Positions 25,216 through 35,068 of a stretch of DNA of 64,000 bases are shown piece by piece. Position 1 is the first letter of the stretch, and every line of letters begins with the position of its first letter. The notes under the pieces were generated by a model that was given only the letters and a program-made list of their open reading frames with translations, did no database searches and had not been told where the DNA came from. The DNA is from Leisingera thetidis (GTDB lineage: Bacteria > Pseudomonadota > Alphaproteobacteria > Rhodobacterales > Rhodobacteraceae): positions 2,979,501-3,043,500 of the forward strand of contig NZ_CP109787.1 of the NCBI RefSeq assembly GCF_025857195.1. The letters are read 5' to 3'. The translations under genes were made by a program, and so were the position numbers.

Positions 25216-26535
25216 ATGATACAGGGTATCACTCGCGCGTCTGTCAGTATGGTCGAACGCTATCTGCCGGATGCTTTTGTACTGGTTCTGATGCTGACCC
25301 TCGTCGTCTTCGGAGCAGGAATGCTGATCCAGGGTCACGGACCGGTGGAAATGGCACAGTTCTGGGGCGAAGGGTTCTGGAACCTTCTTAGCTTCTCGAT
25401 GCAAATGGTGCTCATTCTGGTGACCGGTTTTGTGGTAGCCAGCACACCAGTGTTCAAGCGGCTGCTTCAGGTGCTGGCCAAAGCCGCCCGCACGCCCCGG
25501 CAAGGCATTGTCCTGGTCACCCTCGTCTCGCTGGTCGCAGCCTGGATCAACTGGGGTTTCGGCCTGGTGATCGGCGCGCTGTTCGCACGTGAACTGGCTC
25601 GCTGCCTTCCGCGGCTGGACTACCGTCTGGCCATCGCCAGCGCCTACAGCGGCTTCATGGTCTGGCATGGCGGGCTGTCCGGCTCGGTGCCGCTGGTGAT
25701 CGCCACCGACGGACATTTCACCGCCGACAAAATCGGCGTCGTACCAACCAGCGAAACCATCTTCTCGCCTATGAACCTGGGCATCCTGCTGGCGCTGTTT
25801 ATCGTTATCCCGCTGGTCAACTGGCTGATCACCCCGCCGGAAGGCCAGGAGGTGACAATCGATCCGGCCAAGCTTGGAGAGGACAGCGGCGCTGACGGGG
25901 CCGGGCCGGACTCTCCCTCTTCCCGGCTGGAGAACAGCATGGTCCTGTCAATGGCCTCCGGTGTGCTGGGGCTGGTCTATGTCGGCTATTACATCTTCGG
26001 GACCGACGCCGGGCTGAACCTCAATATCGTCAACTTCACCTTGCTGTTCCTTGGCATCCTGCTGCACGGCCGCCCGTCGCAGTTCCTCGCTTCGGTCAAG
26101 GAGGCGGTGGATGGTGCCAGCGGCATCATCGTTCAATTCCCCTTCTACGCGGGGATCATGGGGATGATGGTGGGCTCCGGCCTGGCGGTCACGATGTCGA
26201 ACTGGTTCGTTTCGATCTCCACTGCGGACACGCTGCCGCTGTTCACCTTCCTGTCGGCAGGCATCGTTAACATGTTCGTGCCCTCCGGCGGCGGCCAATG
26301 GGCGGTTCAAGCGCCGATCATGCTCGAAGCCGGGGCTGCGCTGGGTGTCGAGCCTGCGCGGACAGCGATGGCCGTAGCCTGGGGCGATACCTGGACCAAC
26401 CTGATACAGCCTTTCTGGGCATTGCCAGCGCTAGCTATCGCAGGCCTGTCGGCCAAGGATATCATGGGCTATTGCCTGGTAGTGTTGCTCGTGACAGGCG
26501 TAGTCCTAGCATGCGGACTTACGTTCTTGCCGTAA
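25216..26535 (+). CDS. AtoE-type short-chain carboxylate transporter
   Basis: 439-residue polytopic inner-membrane protein, about ten to twelve helices, of the AtoE/short-chain fatty acid transporter family. Seen: SVSMVERYLPDAFVLVLMLTLVVF start, AAWINWGFGLVIGALFARELAR, YSGFMVWHGGLSGSVPL, and VPSGGGQWAVQAPIM motif near the C-terminus. It lies 21 bp after the amidase and completes the operon. It probably imports malonate, malonamate or a similar small carboxylate, replacing the usual MatC carrier. Confidence 0.85.
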   Translation: MIQGITRASVSMVERYLPDAFVLVLMLTLVVFGAGMLIQGHGPVEMAQFWGEGFWNLLSFSMQMVLILVTGFVVASTPVFKRLLQVLAKAARTPRQGIVLVTLVSLVAAWINWGFGLVIGALFARELARCLPRLDYRLAIASAYSGFMVWHGGLSGSVPLVIATDGHFTADKIGVVPTSETIFSPMNLGILLALFIVIPLVNWLITPPEGQEVTIDPAKLGEDSGADGAGPDSPSSRLENSMVLSMASGVLGLVYVGYYIFGTDAGLNLNIVNFTLLFLGILLHGRPSQFLASVKEAVDGASGIIVQFPFYAGIMGMMVGSGLAVTMSNWFVSISTADTLPLFTFLSAGIVNMFVPSGGGQWAVQAPIMLEAGAALGVEPARTAMAVAWGDTWTNLIQPFWALPALAIAGLSAKDIMGYCLVVLLVTGVVLACGLTFLP

Positions 26536-26556
26536 TAAGATGGCTCCGTTCGCATC

Positions 26557-26581
26557 GCGGGCAGCCTCTCAGGCTGCCCGC
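26557..26581 (+). terminator. Hairpin after malonate operon
   Basis: Perfect 10-bp stem GCGGGCAGCC / GGCTGCCCGC with 5-base loop, 22 bp after the transporter stop. No T-run follows, so termination efficiency is uncertain. Confidence 0.5.
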
Positions 26582-26855
26582 TACCTTCAGAATTACAGAA
26601 TTTGATCTCTCGGCTGCGAATGGCCGCTTTCACTGGTCGGGTAGGTTGCGGCGAATTCACACTTTCCGCCCTTCCAGTGAAGCGGCCGCAGGCAAGATGC
26701 GCAGTTCGCCGCCTTTGAAGCAGCTTGCAGCGAATTTTCACTTTGTCCCGCAACCAGGTCACACGATGCCAGTTTCATGCTGCGCCCTCGACGAGCGACA
26801 GCTTTTGATCGCGTCGCCGCGGCGAAAATCGTGGCCTGATCTGGCGACAGGAAGG

Positions 26856-26975
26856 GATTTGCAATTGGTGCTTTCTGCGCATCACTGCCGCTGGTGCTGA
26901 CCGCAGTATCAAACAATGCGACATCGCCTTGGCGAGCGTCCGCTTCTGGGAAGGTGGCCATAGAATTTCGCACCG
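26856..26975. repeat. Dispersed intergenic repeat, copy 2
   Basis: Shares CTGGTGCTgACCGCAG, GCGAGCGTCCGCTT, GGGAAGGtGGCC and GAATTTCGC blocks with 19509-19683. Confidence 0.5.
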
Positions 26976-27121
26976 GCAGCATCCTTGGCGCGGCACCCAA
27001 AGTCTATGTCCGTTCCGGGCTGAGATCGGCATATTGCTCAGCACCTAGCACAACACTGAAAAACACCACACGGCGACCGACAAGCGGCCGCCGCATTTCC
27101 CTTTTGTTTCCCGTGTTCGCC

Positions 27122-28558
27122 TCAGCCTGTCCAGTTCACCGCCTGCGCGTAGATCAGGAACAGGGTTGCGATCCCGATCCACAGACCGAACAGCGGCAGG
27201 AAGAACCGGACCCAACGGTCCCAGGACACTCCAGCCAGCGCAAGCGTTGCCATGAAGTAGCCCGAGGTCGGATAGAAGATGTTTGAAAGACCATCGCCCA
27301 GCTGATAGGCCAGCACGGCGTTCTGGCGGGTGACGCCGATCAGGTCCGACACCGGCGCCATGATCGGCATGGTGACCAGTGCCTGGCCGCTGCCCGACGG
27401 CACTACGAAATTGAAGCCGAGCTGCGACACAAACATGCCGACCGCGGATACCGAACTAGGAAAGTCGCCGACAAGATTGCCCAAGCCATGAACCAGCGTA
27501 TCCATCACCTGGCCCTGCTCCAGCATGACTGCCACCGCACGGGCCAGGCCGACGATGATCGCGCCCATCAGCACGTCACGGAAACCTTCGTTGAAGGCGT
27601 CGCAGATCTTGCCCGGGGTCAGCCCGGCAATCAGCCCGACAGTTGCGCCCATCAGCACGAACAGCCCCGCCATTTCCATCATGAACCAGCCGCGGGTCAG
27701 CACGCCCCAGACCATTAGGCCAAAGAACATGAGCGCGGCAATCCCCGCCCAGGCCTGACGGGTGGTAAAGCGCATTGCCGGCGCGTCCAGGTCATGCACA
27801 TAGGCTTCGCGCTTGGCGGCTTCCTTGGGGTCATTGGCCAGCAGGCTCGCCTCCGGGTTTTTCTGCACCCGCAGCGCATACCGCATCAGATAGGCTATCC
27901 CGGCGCCCAGAAGGCAAATGAACAGCAAAGCCCGCAGTCCGGCGCCGGAGTAGAGCGGCAGCTCGGCGATGGTCTGGCCCAGCCCGGTGTTGATCGGGTT
28001 CAGCACCCCGGCGGTAAAGCCTGCGGTTGTCGCCAGCAGCGCGGTGGCTACCGCAGTGACCGAGTCGAACCGCAGCGCGATCATCAGCGGCAGGATCACC
28101 GGCACATAGACCAGCGCCAGCTCCTGGGTGCCGATCAGTGTCGCCACGACTGCAAAGATCACCATCAGGGCGGGTATCATCAGCACGCTGCGGGCCGCGA
28201 AGCGCCGGGTCAGCTTGTCCACAACCACATCAATCACGCCGGTGCGGCGTATGACCATGAACATGCCGCCAATGATGAAGGTGAAAAACACCACCGTCGA
28301 GGCGTTTACCAGACCGTTCGGCACGGCCAGCATGAATTGTTCCCAGCCGATCGGGCTGGCCTCGACGTATCGGAAGGAGTCCGGATCGACGGCGCTGCGT
28401 CCGTTCGCCAGGGTCACCCGGTCGTACAGCCCGGCCGGCACGAAATGTGTCGCCAGCGCGGCCAGCGCCGTGAACACGAATAGGATCACGTAGATATGCG
28501 GCATTCGGATTCCCTCCTCCTGAACTCCCGCTTCAATCTCCTGTTGCTGTGCTGACAT
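27122..28558 (-). CDS. YfcC-family (DUF1504-like) membrane transporter
   Basis: 478-residue polytopic membrane protein of the YfcC/C4-dicarboxylate-like carrier family, about 11-12 helices. Seen: MPHIYVILFVFTALAALATHFVPAG start of the core, FTFIIGGMFMVIRRTGVIDV, NPINTGLGQTIAELPLYSG, and the family signature FVVPSGSGQALVTMPIMAP near 395-413, followed by YQLGDGLSNIFYPTSG. The substrate is unknown; relatives are annotated as basic amino acid or dicarboxylate carriers. ATG 28558 has GGGAGGA five bases upstream. It is divergent from a GntR-type regulator that likely controls it. Confidence 0.82.
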   Translation of the reverse strand: MSAQQQEIEAGVQEEGIRMPHIYVILFVFTALAALATHFVPAGLYDRVTLANGRSAVDPDSFRYVEASPIGWEQFMLAVPNGLVNASTVVFFTFIIGGMFMVIRRTGVIDVVVDKLTRRFAARSVLMIPALMVIFAVVATLIGTQELALVYVPVILPLMIALRFDSVTAVATALLATTAGFTAGVLNPINTGLGQTIAELPLYSGAGLRALLFICLLGAGIAYLMRYALRVQKNPEASLLANDPKEAAKREAYVHDLDAPAMRFTTRQAWAGIAALMFFGLMVWGVLTRGWFMMEMAGLFVLMGATVGLIAGLTPGKICDAFNEGFRDVLMGAIIVGLARAVAVMLEQGQVMDTLVHGLGNLVGDFPSSVSAVGMFVSQLGFNFVVPSGSGQALVTMPIMAPVSDLIGVTRQNAVLAYQLGDGLSNIFYPTSGYFMATLALAGVSWDRWVRFFLPLFGLWIGIATLFLIYAQAVNWTG

Positions 28559-28714
28559 GTGTTCCTCCCTTGCCGTCACTATCAAATGCCTGTTGACATC
28601 TTCTCTAAAATGTTAGGTGCTATATTATGGTTGTGACAATCAGGGATTCCGAAAAGCATCTATCCGGATTTCTTGAAGGACTTATTGATTCATTTGATAT
28701 TCAAAGGGTTGAGC

Positions 28715-29383
28715 ATGAAAGACGCGACCGGATCAGGACAGGAGCTGCAGGCGGACCAGGCGTTCGAAGCGCTGCTGGCTGCCCTACGGAAAGGCACGCT
28801 CAGGGCCAATGAGTTCATTTCCATGCCCAAACTTGCCGAATTGCTCGGCTTTCCGATTGCCGCCACCCGCGAGGCTGTCAAGCGGGCAGAGACACAATCC
28901 CTAGTCAGTATCCTGCCCAAGCGCGGCATCGTGGTAATGGACGCGAGCCCGGAAGTGACGCGTGCCTGCTTGGACATGCGTGCGCTGCTGGACAAGGAAG
29001 GGGCCTGCCGTCTGATCCGGGCCGGTGTGCCGATGCCGCTCAACCGTTTGCGAGGCGCGCATGAAACGATGCTGCAGCTGGCGCAATCCGGCAGCGGCGG
29101 CGATCTGCCGGCTCAGGCCCTCGAAACCGATCTCAGCTTGCATGACCTGCTGGCGAGCGGGCTGGACAATCCTTTTCTGCGCGGCGTCTATGATGCCAAC
29201 CGTAACCGTCTGTCGGTGATTCAGGCCGCCCGTGCCTTTCTGGTTGACCGCATTGTCAGCGCCATGGAAGAGCATCTCGCCATCATTGCAGCCCTGCGTG
29301 CGCACGACATCGAACAGGCTGCGAAGGCAATCGACCACCACTGCCGTCAGACAATGCGCTGGTGGGGAGTCGATGAGCGTTGA
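28715..29383 (+). CDS. GntR-family (FCD-like) transcriptional regulator
   Basis: 222 residues: divergent winged helix (about 10-75; ISMPKLAELLGFPIAATREAVKRAE and a GIVVMD wing) followed by a helical FCD-like domain with the DLSLHDLLASGLDNPFLRGVYD and IAALRAHDIEQAAKAIDHH segments typical of GntR ligand domains. ATG 28715 has AAAGGG upstream; a TTG at 28673 is in frame but lacks support. It is divergent from the YfcC-type transporter (157-bp gap), the probable target. The effector is unknown. Confidence 0.78.
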   Translation: MKDATGSGQELQADQAFEALLAALRKGTLRANEFISMPKLAELLGFPIAATREAVKRAETQSLVSILPKRGIVVMDASPEVTRACLDMRALLDKEGACRLIRAGVPMPLNRLRGAHETMLQLAQSGSGGDLPAQALETDLSLHDLLASGLDNPFLRGVYDANRNRLSVIQAARAFLVDRIVSAMEEHLAIIAALRAHDIEQAAKAIDHHCRQTMRWWGVDER

Positions 29384-29805
29384 GAGTTTCCCTCGCCGCA
29401 AAGATGCGGATTCGCGGGAAAAACCTGGCGTCCTTAAACGGGTGGACCGGGACCAAAAATTCCACATATGCAGCCACCGGGTTCCCGGAGGATGCTTCTG
29501 TAAAGGTTACGGCCACTGACCGGACGATAGAAAGTCAGTAATGAACCGCACCGGGTTTGCCGGAGGCTGATTTCAGTTAGTTACGCGGCAATGTCCTCAG
29601 TTTCCAGAGCGGCGTAGAAATTGGCCTCTGCTTCTGCCGGCGGGATGTTCCCAATGGGTTCAAGCAGGCGGCGGTTGTTGAACCAATCCCCCCATTCGAG
29701 CGTTGCGTATTCCACGGCTTCGAAGTTGCGCCATTGGCCGCGGCGGTGAATGACCTCAGCCTTGAAAAGGCCATTGATCGTTTCAGCCAGCGCGTTCTGC
29801 GCCTT

Positions 29806-29829
29806 CAAATGATCCCCCCGGATCATTTG
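29806..29829. repeat. Palindromic element family 3, copy b
   Basis: CAAATGATCC-CCCC-GGATCATTTG hairpin within about 60 bp of extra sequence between GDSY and NALAET of the IS3 transposase. Same palindrome as at 19047 in the IS91-like recombinase. Confidence 0.7.
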
Positions 29830-30053
29830 ATCCGCTGCGCAGACCCGCTTGAACTCATAGCTGTCCCCAACGCTGCCGACGGAAGGTTCGATGCCAGCTT
29901 CGCCCAACCGTTCTGTGTATTTGATCGAAAGGTATTGGCTGCCGCGGTCGGAGTGATGAACAAGCCCCATCGCCTTTGTCCGCCGCCGCTCGTGAACAGC
30001 CTGTTCCAGGGCGTCGAGAACGAACCCGGCATGCGCCGAAGTGCTGACACGAC

Positions 30054-30102
30054 CCATTGACCGGCAGGCGATTTGGCCATGCCAAATCTGCCGAGAGGGG
30101 GC
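30054..30102. repeat. Palindromic element family 1, copy e
   Basis: 49 bp: CCATTGACCGGCAG, core GATTTGGC-CAT-GCCAAATC, CGAGAGGGGGC. The core arms are identical to the copy at 18099 in the IS91-like element, in opposite orientation. It interrupts OrfB after YARKIVG. Confidence 0.75.
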
Positions 30103-30131
30103 CGACAATCTTGCGGGCATAGGCGTCAATG

Positions 30132-30177
30132 AGCGAGCCATTGAAGGCGCCATTGGTTCGAGCCCAATGGCGAGCGG
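30132..30177. repeat. Palindromic element family 4, copy a
   Basis: GCGAGCCATTGAAGG followed by CGCCATTGG-TTCGAGC-CCAATGGCG. It lies in OrfB between KGFAYVA and IDAYARK. Confidence 0.65.
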
Positions 30178-30267
30178 CGACATAGGCGAACCCTTTCCAG
30201 GTGGCGACATAGGTGAAATCGCTGACCCAGAGCATGTTGGGCGCGGGCACACGGAATTGCCGGTTTA

Positions 30268-31102
<835 letters not shown>

Positions 31103-31157
31103 TGTGGCTTCATCCTACTCAGGAGTTGAAGCCTCCGGCAAACCCGGTGCGGTTCAT

Positions 31158-31265
31158 GCCACATCGCCTCATCCATCGGGCGCCTACTTCCGGGAATGTT
31201 GCCCCAGAGTTTCGCGACCGCAGCGGAGTGTGCCCGCTGTTTCTGGTACGGATGTCGCCAAGGGG
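31158..31265. repeat. Dispersed intergenic repeat, copy 3
   Basis: ACATCGCCTCA, CTTCCGGGAA, AGAGTTTCGCG, GCAGCGGAGTG and GGTACGGATGTCGCC blocks line up with 19581-19675. It abuts the right end of the IS3-like element. Confidence 0.45.
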
Positions 31266-31367
31266 CTGTTTTCGGCTTTCCGAGTCGCACTGCTTGGCTT
31301 TAGGTTTTTTCGCTTGTTTGCAGCGTTGCGTAGCACCGCTGTAGCACCGGGCTGTTCTGGATGGCAA

Positions 31368-31392
31368 AAAGCCGCCCCTTGGGCGGCTATTA
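31368..31392. terminator. GC-rich hairpin
   Basis: AAAGCCGCCC-CTTG-GGCGGCT stem flanked by A-rich and AT-rich sequence, like a bidirectional terminator. It is not directly behind a recognised gene. Confidence 0.35.
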
Positions 31393-31847
31393 AGCTACTG
31401 CTATTACAGTGATGTGTTTGGTTGCGGGAGCAGGCAACCGCCGTATCCTACCTGCCCTCTCCGCAATCATATAAACGCATAATAGCGTACGGCCTCAAAA
31501 GGCGCCTATGTGAGACATTCCGCTACGGTCTTGCTTTTGTCGGGGCAATCCTCTCGGCGTTGTTCTCAAAGCTGCGTCGTCATGACCAGTCAGAAGCAAT
31601 ATCTGCGACAACGTCTATCTGCCTTGCTTCGTCTCTGATTTGCGGAGTTTGGTGGATGGCAAAAGGCGCGGGCATGCCAAAGCATATCCGGCCTTAGCCT
31701 TCCGGCCTGCGTTGTCACCGCAGAAATCTTACGGCCGCGTTCCACAACACAGGCTACCCTTGGGGCCGACAGAAGTTGCAGAAGATTTGATAGGTGCAGC
31801 CGGCCCCGCCCGGTAGGAACGGCCGCTCTTCACTTCAACCGCCTGCT

Positions 31848-32354
31848 TTAGAGAACAACAACGGCGCCACCGACCAGCAGCACGGCATTGAGCATGCCCC
31901 ACAGCGTCATCTGGAAATGCGTGTTCTGACCGCCTTCGTGCCCGAACCAGTAGCAAAACCAGTTCCCGACGATCAGAAACCCGCACCAGGTCGCGGTAAA
32001 CATCAAGGTTCCAGCCAGCCCCAGGGCAATGGCCGTGTCCTGTGCCAGCCGTCCGGCGGCGGACATGGCAAGCGCGGCTGAACCGGCCCAAAGCGCGGCA
32101 GTGGCCGTGAGTTCCCACGAGACAATGAGCCGGAACAGGACGCGGCGCAGCCTGCTGCTGGTGACCCGTCGATAGGCGACAAAGCGGTAGGCTTCCGGGT
32201 ACTCCTCCCGCATGCGGGTCATGTCCATGACCTCGGCGGTGTAGGTTTCATTCAGAAAGGGGTGCAGGAGATTTTCCAGCGCGCCAATTGTTAGCCAGGC
32301 GGCCATGAAGGCAACGCTGACGGCCTGCGCGGCCAGTACGGTGGTTTCCAGCAA
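31848..32354 (-). CDS. DUF2165-like integral membrane protein
   Basis: 168 residues with about four transmembrane helices (about 5-27, 75-97, 108-128, 148-168). Seen: WLTIGALENLLHPFLNETYTAEVMDMTRM, FRLIVSWELTATAALW and FLIVGNWFCYWFGHEGGQNTHFQMTLW, which parallel the 'E-N...MD', 'W-E' and 'EWF...NGQ' landmarks of the DUF2165 family. Function unknown. It follows the binding-protein gene at 32416 in the same direction and may be its last operon member. Confidence 0.6.
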   Translation of the reverse strand: MLETTVLAAQAVSVAFMAAWLTIGALENLLHPFLNETYTAEVMDMTRMREEYPEAYRFVAYRRVTSSRLRRVLFRLIVSWELTATAALWAGSAALAMSAAGRLAQDTAIALGLAGTLMFTATWCGFLIVGNWFCYWFGHEGGQNTHFQMTLWGMLNAVLLVGGAVVVL

Positions 32355-32415
32355 TGCTCTGCTCTCCGCTGCTGTCTGCCCGCCGAATCCGGCCGGCGGG
32401 CAGAGTGTTCAAAGG

Positions 32416-34080
32416 TCAGGCTTCCCAGTACATGTACTGCGGGTAAAGCTCGTTGGAGATGTGGACCGCGGCCCCCTTAAGGTTGCTCCTAGAGTGGTTG
32501 TAGAGCGATCGCCAGTAGGGCTGAATGATGACGCCTTCATCCACCATGATCTGTTCGAGCTTAGCCATGATCCTGCTGCGAGCCGCCGGGTCGGCGGTTG
32601 CCAGAGCCTGTTCGACCAGACCGTCGAACTCGGCATTGGCAAAACCGGACTCGTTCCAGCCTTGGCCGCTCCGGTAGGCCAGCGCCAGTGTCTGGATACC
32701 CAGCGGGCGGTGGTTCCAGTTGGTCACCGAAAACGGGTACTTCGCCCAATCGTTCCAGAATGTCGCAGTAGGATAAACCTTTCGTCTGACTTTGATGCCT
32801 GCATCGCGCAGCTGCGCGGCGACAGCATCGCCCGTTGCCTTCCAGAACGCGGAGTCAAGCGAGATCAGTTCATGCTCGAAGTCCGCCATGCCAGCCTCTT
32901 CCAGCAGTTTCATGGCACCTTCGGGGTCACGCACCGGCGCGCCGATATCGGCATAGTCGGGATGCACAGGCGATACATGGTGGTTCTCCGCCGCACGGCC
33001 TTGGCCGCCATAGGCAATTTCCAGCACCACCGCGTTGTCCACCGCCATTGCCAGCGCCCGGCGCACCCGCGCATCGGCATAAATGGCCGTGCCATCCACC
33101 TCGGTGGTCTGGTTGCAGCGGGCCAGAACCGTGGCCGCAGTGGTGACTTCATGCTTGGTCCAGCCGTCCAGCGAGTCGAAGGACGCGATAAAATCACCTT
33201 CGGTGTCGAAGTTGACGTCGTACTCATCTGCGTCGGCACCGGCGAAGAACGCCGCCGGGTCGGCGCCCAGGTCGAGAAATTCGACCCGGTCCATGTAGGC
33301 ACCGTTGCCGGCATTCCACCATTTGTGGTCCGGGTTGCGCACCAGTGCGGCACTGTCGCCGGTACTGTAGAATTCCGGCAAATAAGGGCCGGTGCCGATC
33401 GGATTGTCCAGCATCGTCACCTCGTCGAAGGAGGGATGCACGATGGCAGCGGGGTAGTCGGCAAAGCCCGCAATCAGCGAGATATCCGGTTGCGGCAGTT
33501 TCAGCCGCACGGTGTGGCTGCCTGTCACTTCGACCGCATTTGGCAGCAGTTTTTTTGTTTCCGGGTCGATGATCACCTGCAGCTTGCCGGCCATGGCATT
33601 GCCCTCGACGGTGCCGTCGCAGAAGCGGGCGATGTTGGCCGCAACATCTTCGGCAGTGAAGGGGTCGCCGTTGTTCCAGGTCACACCCTCGCGCACATGA
33701 AGCACGTATTCGGTGGCATCATCGCTGATCTCCCAGCTTTCCAACAGGACCGGGGTGAAAGTACCGTCCGAATTGTACTGCACCAGGTATTCCAGCCAGC
33801 CGCGGGTGAAGGTTGCAAGGGAGTTGAAGTCGAACTTGCGCGGGTCGCGCATCGCCACGAGTTGCTGCTGGATGCGGACGGTGCCCCCCATCTGCGCGTT
33901 GGCTGCGGCCTGTGCGGGTGCAGTCAGGCCCATCATCGCATAGGCGGTTGCGGCGGTTGCACCAAAGGAGCACGCCGTTGCCAGGAATTCCCGGCGGCTG
34001 ACAGGATCAGTTCCGAGGCGGCGGGCCTGCTGTGTAAGTGAATCCGGCAGCGGTTTTCCTGTGCTGGTAAAATAGGTCAT
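32416..34080 (-). CDS. Tat-exported oligopeptide-type ABC substrate-binding protein
   Basis: 554-residue SBP_bac_5 (DppA/OppA-like) periplasmic protein. A twin-arginine signal [16 protein letters not shown] (about 28-43) ends at AQAAANAQ. The mature part has [23 protein letters not shown] (residues about 128-150), [19 protein letters not shown] and [21 protein letters not shown], typical of the family. No cognate permease or ATPase is nearby, so it must use components elsewhere or act as an orphan binder. It is last or near last in the operon after the TauD-type dioxygenase, separated by a strong hairpin. Confidence 0.88.
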   Translation of the reverse strand: MTYFTSTGKPLPDSLTQQARRLGTDPVSRREFLATACSFGATAATAYAMMGLTAPAQAAANAQMGGTVRIQQQLVAMRDPRKFDFNSLATFTRGWLEYLVQYNSDGTFTPVLLESWEISDDATEYVLHVREGVTWNNGDPFTAEDVAANIARFCDGTVEGNAMAGKLQVIIDPETKKLLPNAVEVTGSHTVRLKLPQPDISLIAGFADYPAAIVHPSFDEVTMLDNPIGTGPYLPEFYSTGDSAALVRNPDHKWWNAGNGAYMDRVEFLDLGADPAAFFAGADADEYDVNFDTEGDFIASFDSLDGWTKHEVTTAATVLARCNQTTEVDGTAIYADARVRRALAMAVDNAVVLEIAYGGQGRAAENHHVSPVHPDYADIGAPVRDPEGAMKLLEEAGMADFEHELISLDSAFWKATGDAVAAQLRDAGIKVRRKVYPTATFWNDWAKYPFSVTNWNHRPLGIQTLALAYRSGQGWNESGFANAEFDGLVEQALATADPAARSRIMAKLEQIMVDEGVIIQPYWRSLYNHSRSNLKGAAVHISNELYPQYMYWEA

Positions 34081-34140
34081 TGTTTCCCTCTCTGTTGTGC
34101 CGTGAGGCTGGCCGAAAGCGCTCTGCGGCGCAGTATTGCA

Positions 34141-34164
34141 CTGGCCGGGACCCCGCCCGGCCAG
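34141..34164 (-). terminator. Hairpin between dioxygenase and binding-protein genes
   Basis: Perfect 9-bp GC stem CTGGCCGGG / CCCGGCCAG with 6-base loop, 9 bp after the dioxygenase stop. There is no T-run. It may be a partial terminator or an mRNA-stabilising stem that sets the expression ratio. Confidence 0.4.
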
Positions 34165-34172
34165 TGCAGGGC

Positions 34173-35057
34173 TTATGCAGGCATGCGGATGCTGCCGATC
34201 CCGTCGTCCTCAGTCACCGACGCGCAAATGCTGGACAGGGTGCGTGGCTGTTCGTACGGCCATGGCGTGCCGCGGTGCAGCACCGCGCGCTGATCCCAAA
34301 TCAGCACATCGCCTACAGCCCACTGATGAGAATAGGTGAATTCCGGCTGCGTGCAGAACGCCATCAGTTCATCCAGAAGCGCCTGGCTTTCGGTCTCGTC
34401 ATAGCCATCGACCTTAAAGGCATGGCTGGCGATATAGAGCGCCTCTCGCCCATTGACCGGGTTCGGCCAGACTGCGTTCCAATGCTGGTCGGGCCATTTG
34501 TTGAACATCGGCAATTCAGCCAGCTCAGGAGATATCTTTCGCCGGGAATGGCTGTAGCGGTGCCAGATACCGCGGCCGCGGATCTTTGCCTTCAGCGCCT
34601 CCGGCATCGCCGCCCAGGCGGCACGGGTGCTGGCCAGTTCAGTGGCGCCGCCCTCGCTGGTGACAACCCGGCCGATCAGGATGTTGGTCAGCGCGGGCGT
34701 GGGCAGGAAAGTGCTGTCCGAATGCCACAGGAAATTGGATTTGAGGTTCAGCGTGTGCAGATCCATTTCACCCGACGTGGAACCGTCTTTCTGCACGTTG
34801 GAGACCTCGGGTACCTCGAATTTCTCGCCTGGTTTCCGCTCATCTGCCTTGCGGTCCTCGATCGGGCCAAAGAGCTGCGCTAGCGCCATATGCTCCGCGT
34901 TGCTAATGTCCTGCGCCCGGAACAGCAGCGCTGAATGTTCTTCGAACAGCGCGCGCAGTTCGGCGAAATTTTGCCCCTCGCTGACGTCGGAGAGGTTCAT
35001 ACCGCTTACTTCGACACCAAAGTTCGGCGTCAGCGGTTTTGTCTGAATGGTAGTCAT
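34173..35057 (-). CDS. TauD/TfdA-family Fe(II)/2-oxoglutarate dioxygenase
   Basis: 294 residues, cytoplasmic. The iron triad is visible: H112-x-D114 in FLWHSDSTF and the distal His in [18 protein letters not shown], with the Arg about 11 residues after it for 2-oxoglutarate. Closest in style to TfdA/alpha-ketoglutarate-dependent 2,4-D or taurine dioxygenases. The substrate is unknown. It sits in an operon with an FAD oxidase, amidohydrolase, creatininase-like and amidotransferase genes, suggesting oxidative attack on an N-containing substrate. Starts 11 bp after the FAD oxidase stop. Confidence 0.9.
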   Translation of the reverse strand: MTTIQTKPLTPNFGVEVSGMNLSDVSEGQNFAELRALFEEHSALLFRAQDISNAEHMALAQLFGPIEDRKADERKPGEKFEVPEVSNVQKDGSTSGEMDLHTLNLKSNFLWHSDSTFLPTPALTNILIGRVVTSEGGATELASTRAAWAAMPEALKAKIRGRGIWHRYSHSRRKISPELAELPMFNKWPDQHWNAVWPNPVNGREALYIASHAFKVDGYDETESQALLDELMAFCTQPEFTYSHQWAVGDVLIWDQRAVLHRGTPWPYEQPRTLSSICASVTEDDGIGSIRMPA

Positions 35058-35068
35058 TTGGGGTCTCC

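Larger units (their letters stand above)
26536..27121. other. 585-bp intergenic region with terminator and repeats
   Basis: Between two convergent transporter genes. It contains the terminator at 26557, a pair of about 27-bp direct repeats (26645-26671 and 26724-26750, sharing GCGAATT-CACTTT) and copy 2 of the dispersed repeat (26856-26975). No gene recognised. Confidence 0.5.
31158..31847. other. 690-bp intergenic region with repeat and hairpin
   Basis: Contains copy 3 of the dispersed repeat (to about 31265) and a hairpin at 31368-31392. A 91-codon frame at 31422-31697 has no recognisable family, and I do not call it a gene. Nothing else was recognised. Confidence 0.4.

Noticed and set aside
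31417..31440. tRNA-like 3' end (TGGTTGCGGGAGCAGG)
   Set aside because: Resembles the complement of a tRNA 3' end for about 16 bases only. No cloverleaf can be drawn from the adjoining sequence, so it is not called as a tRNA or att site.
31422..31697. 91-codon frame near the IS3-like right end
   Set aside because: No family resemblance, no clear ribosome site and repeat-rich surroundings. Treated as non-coding.
32305..34041. 578-codon plus-strand frame opposite the Tat-exported binding protein
   Set aside because: Antisense shadow of a well-supported gene. No start context or motifs.
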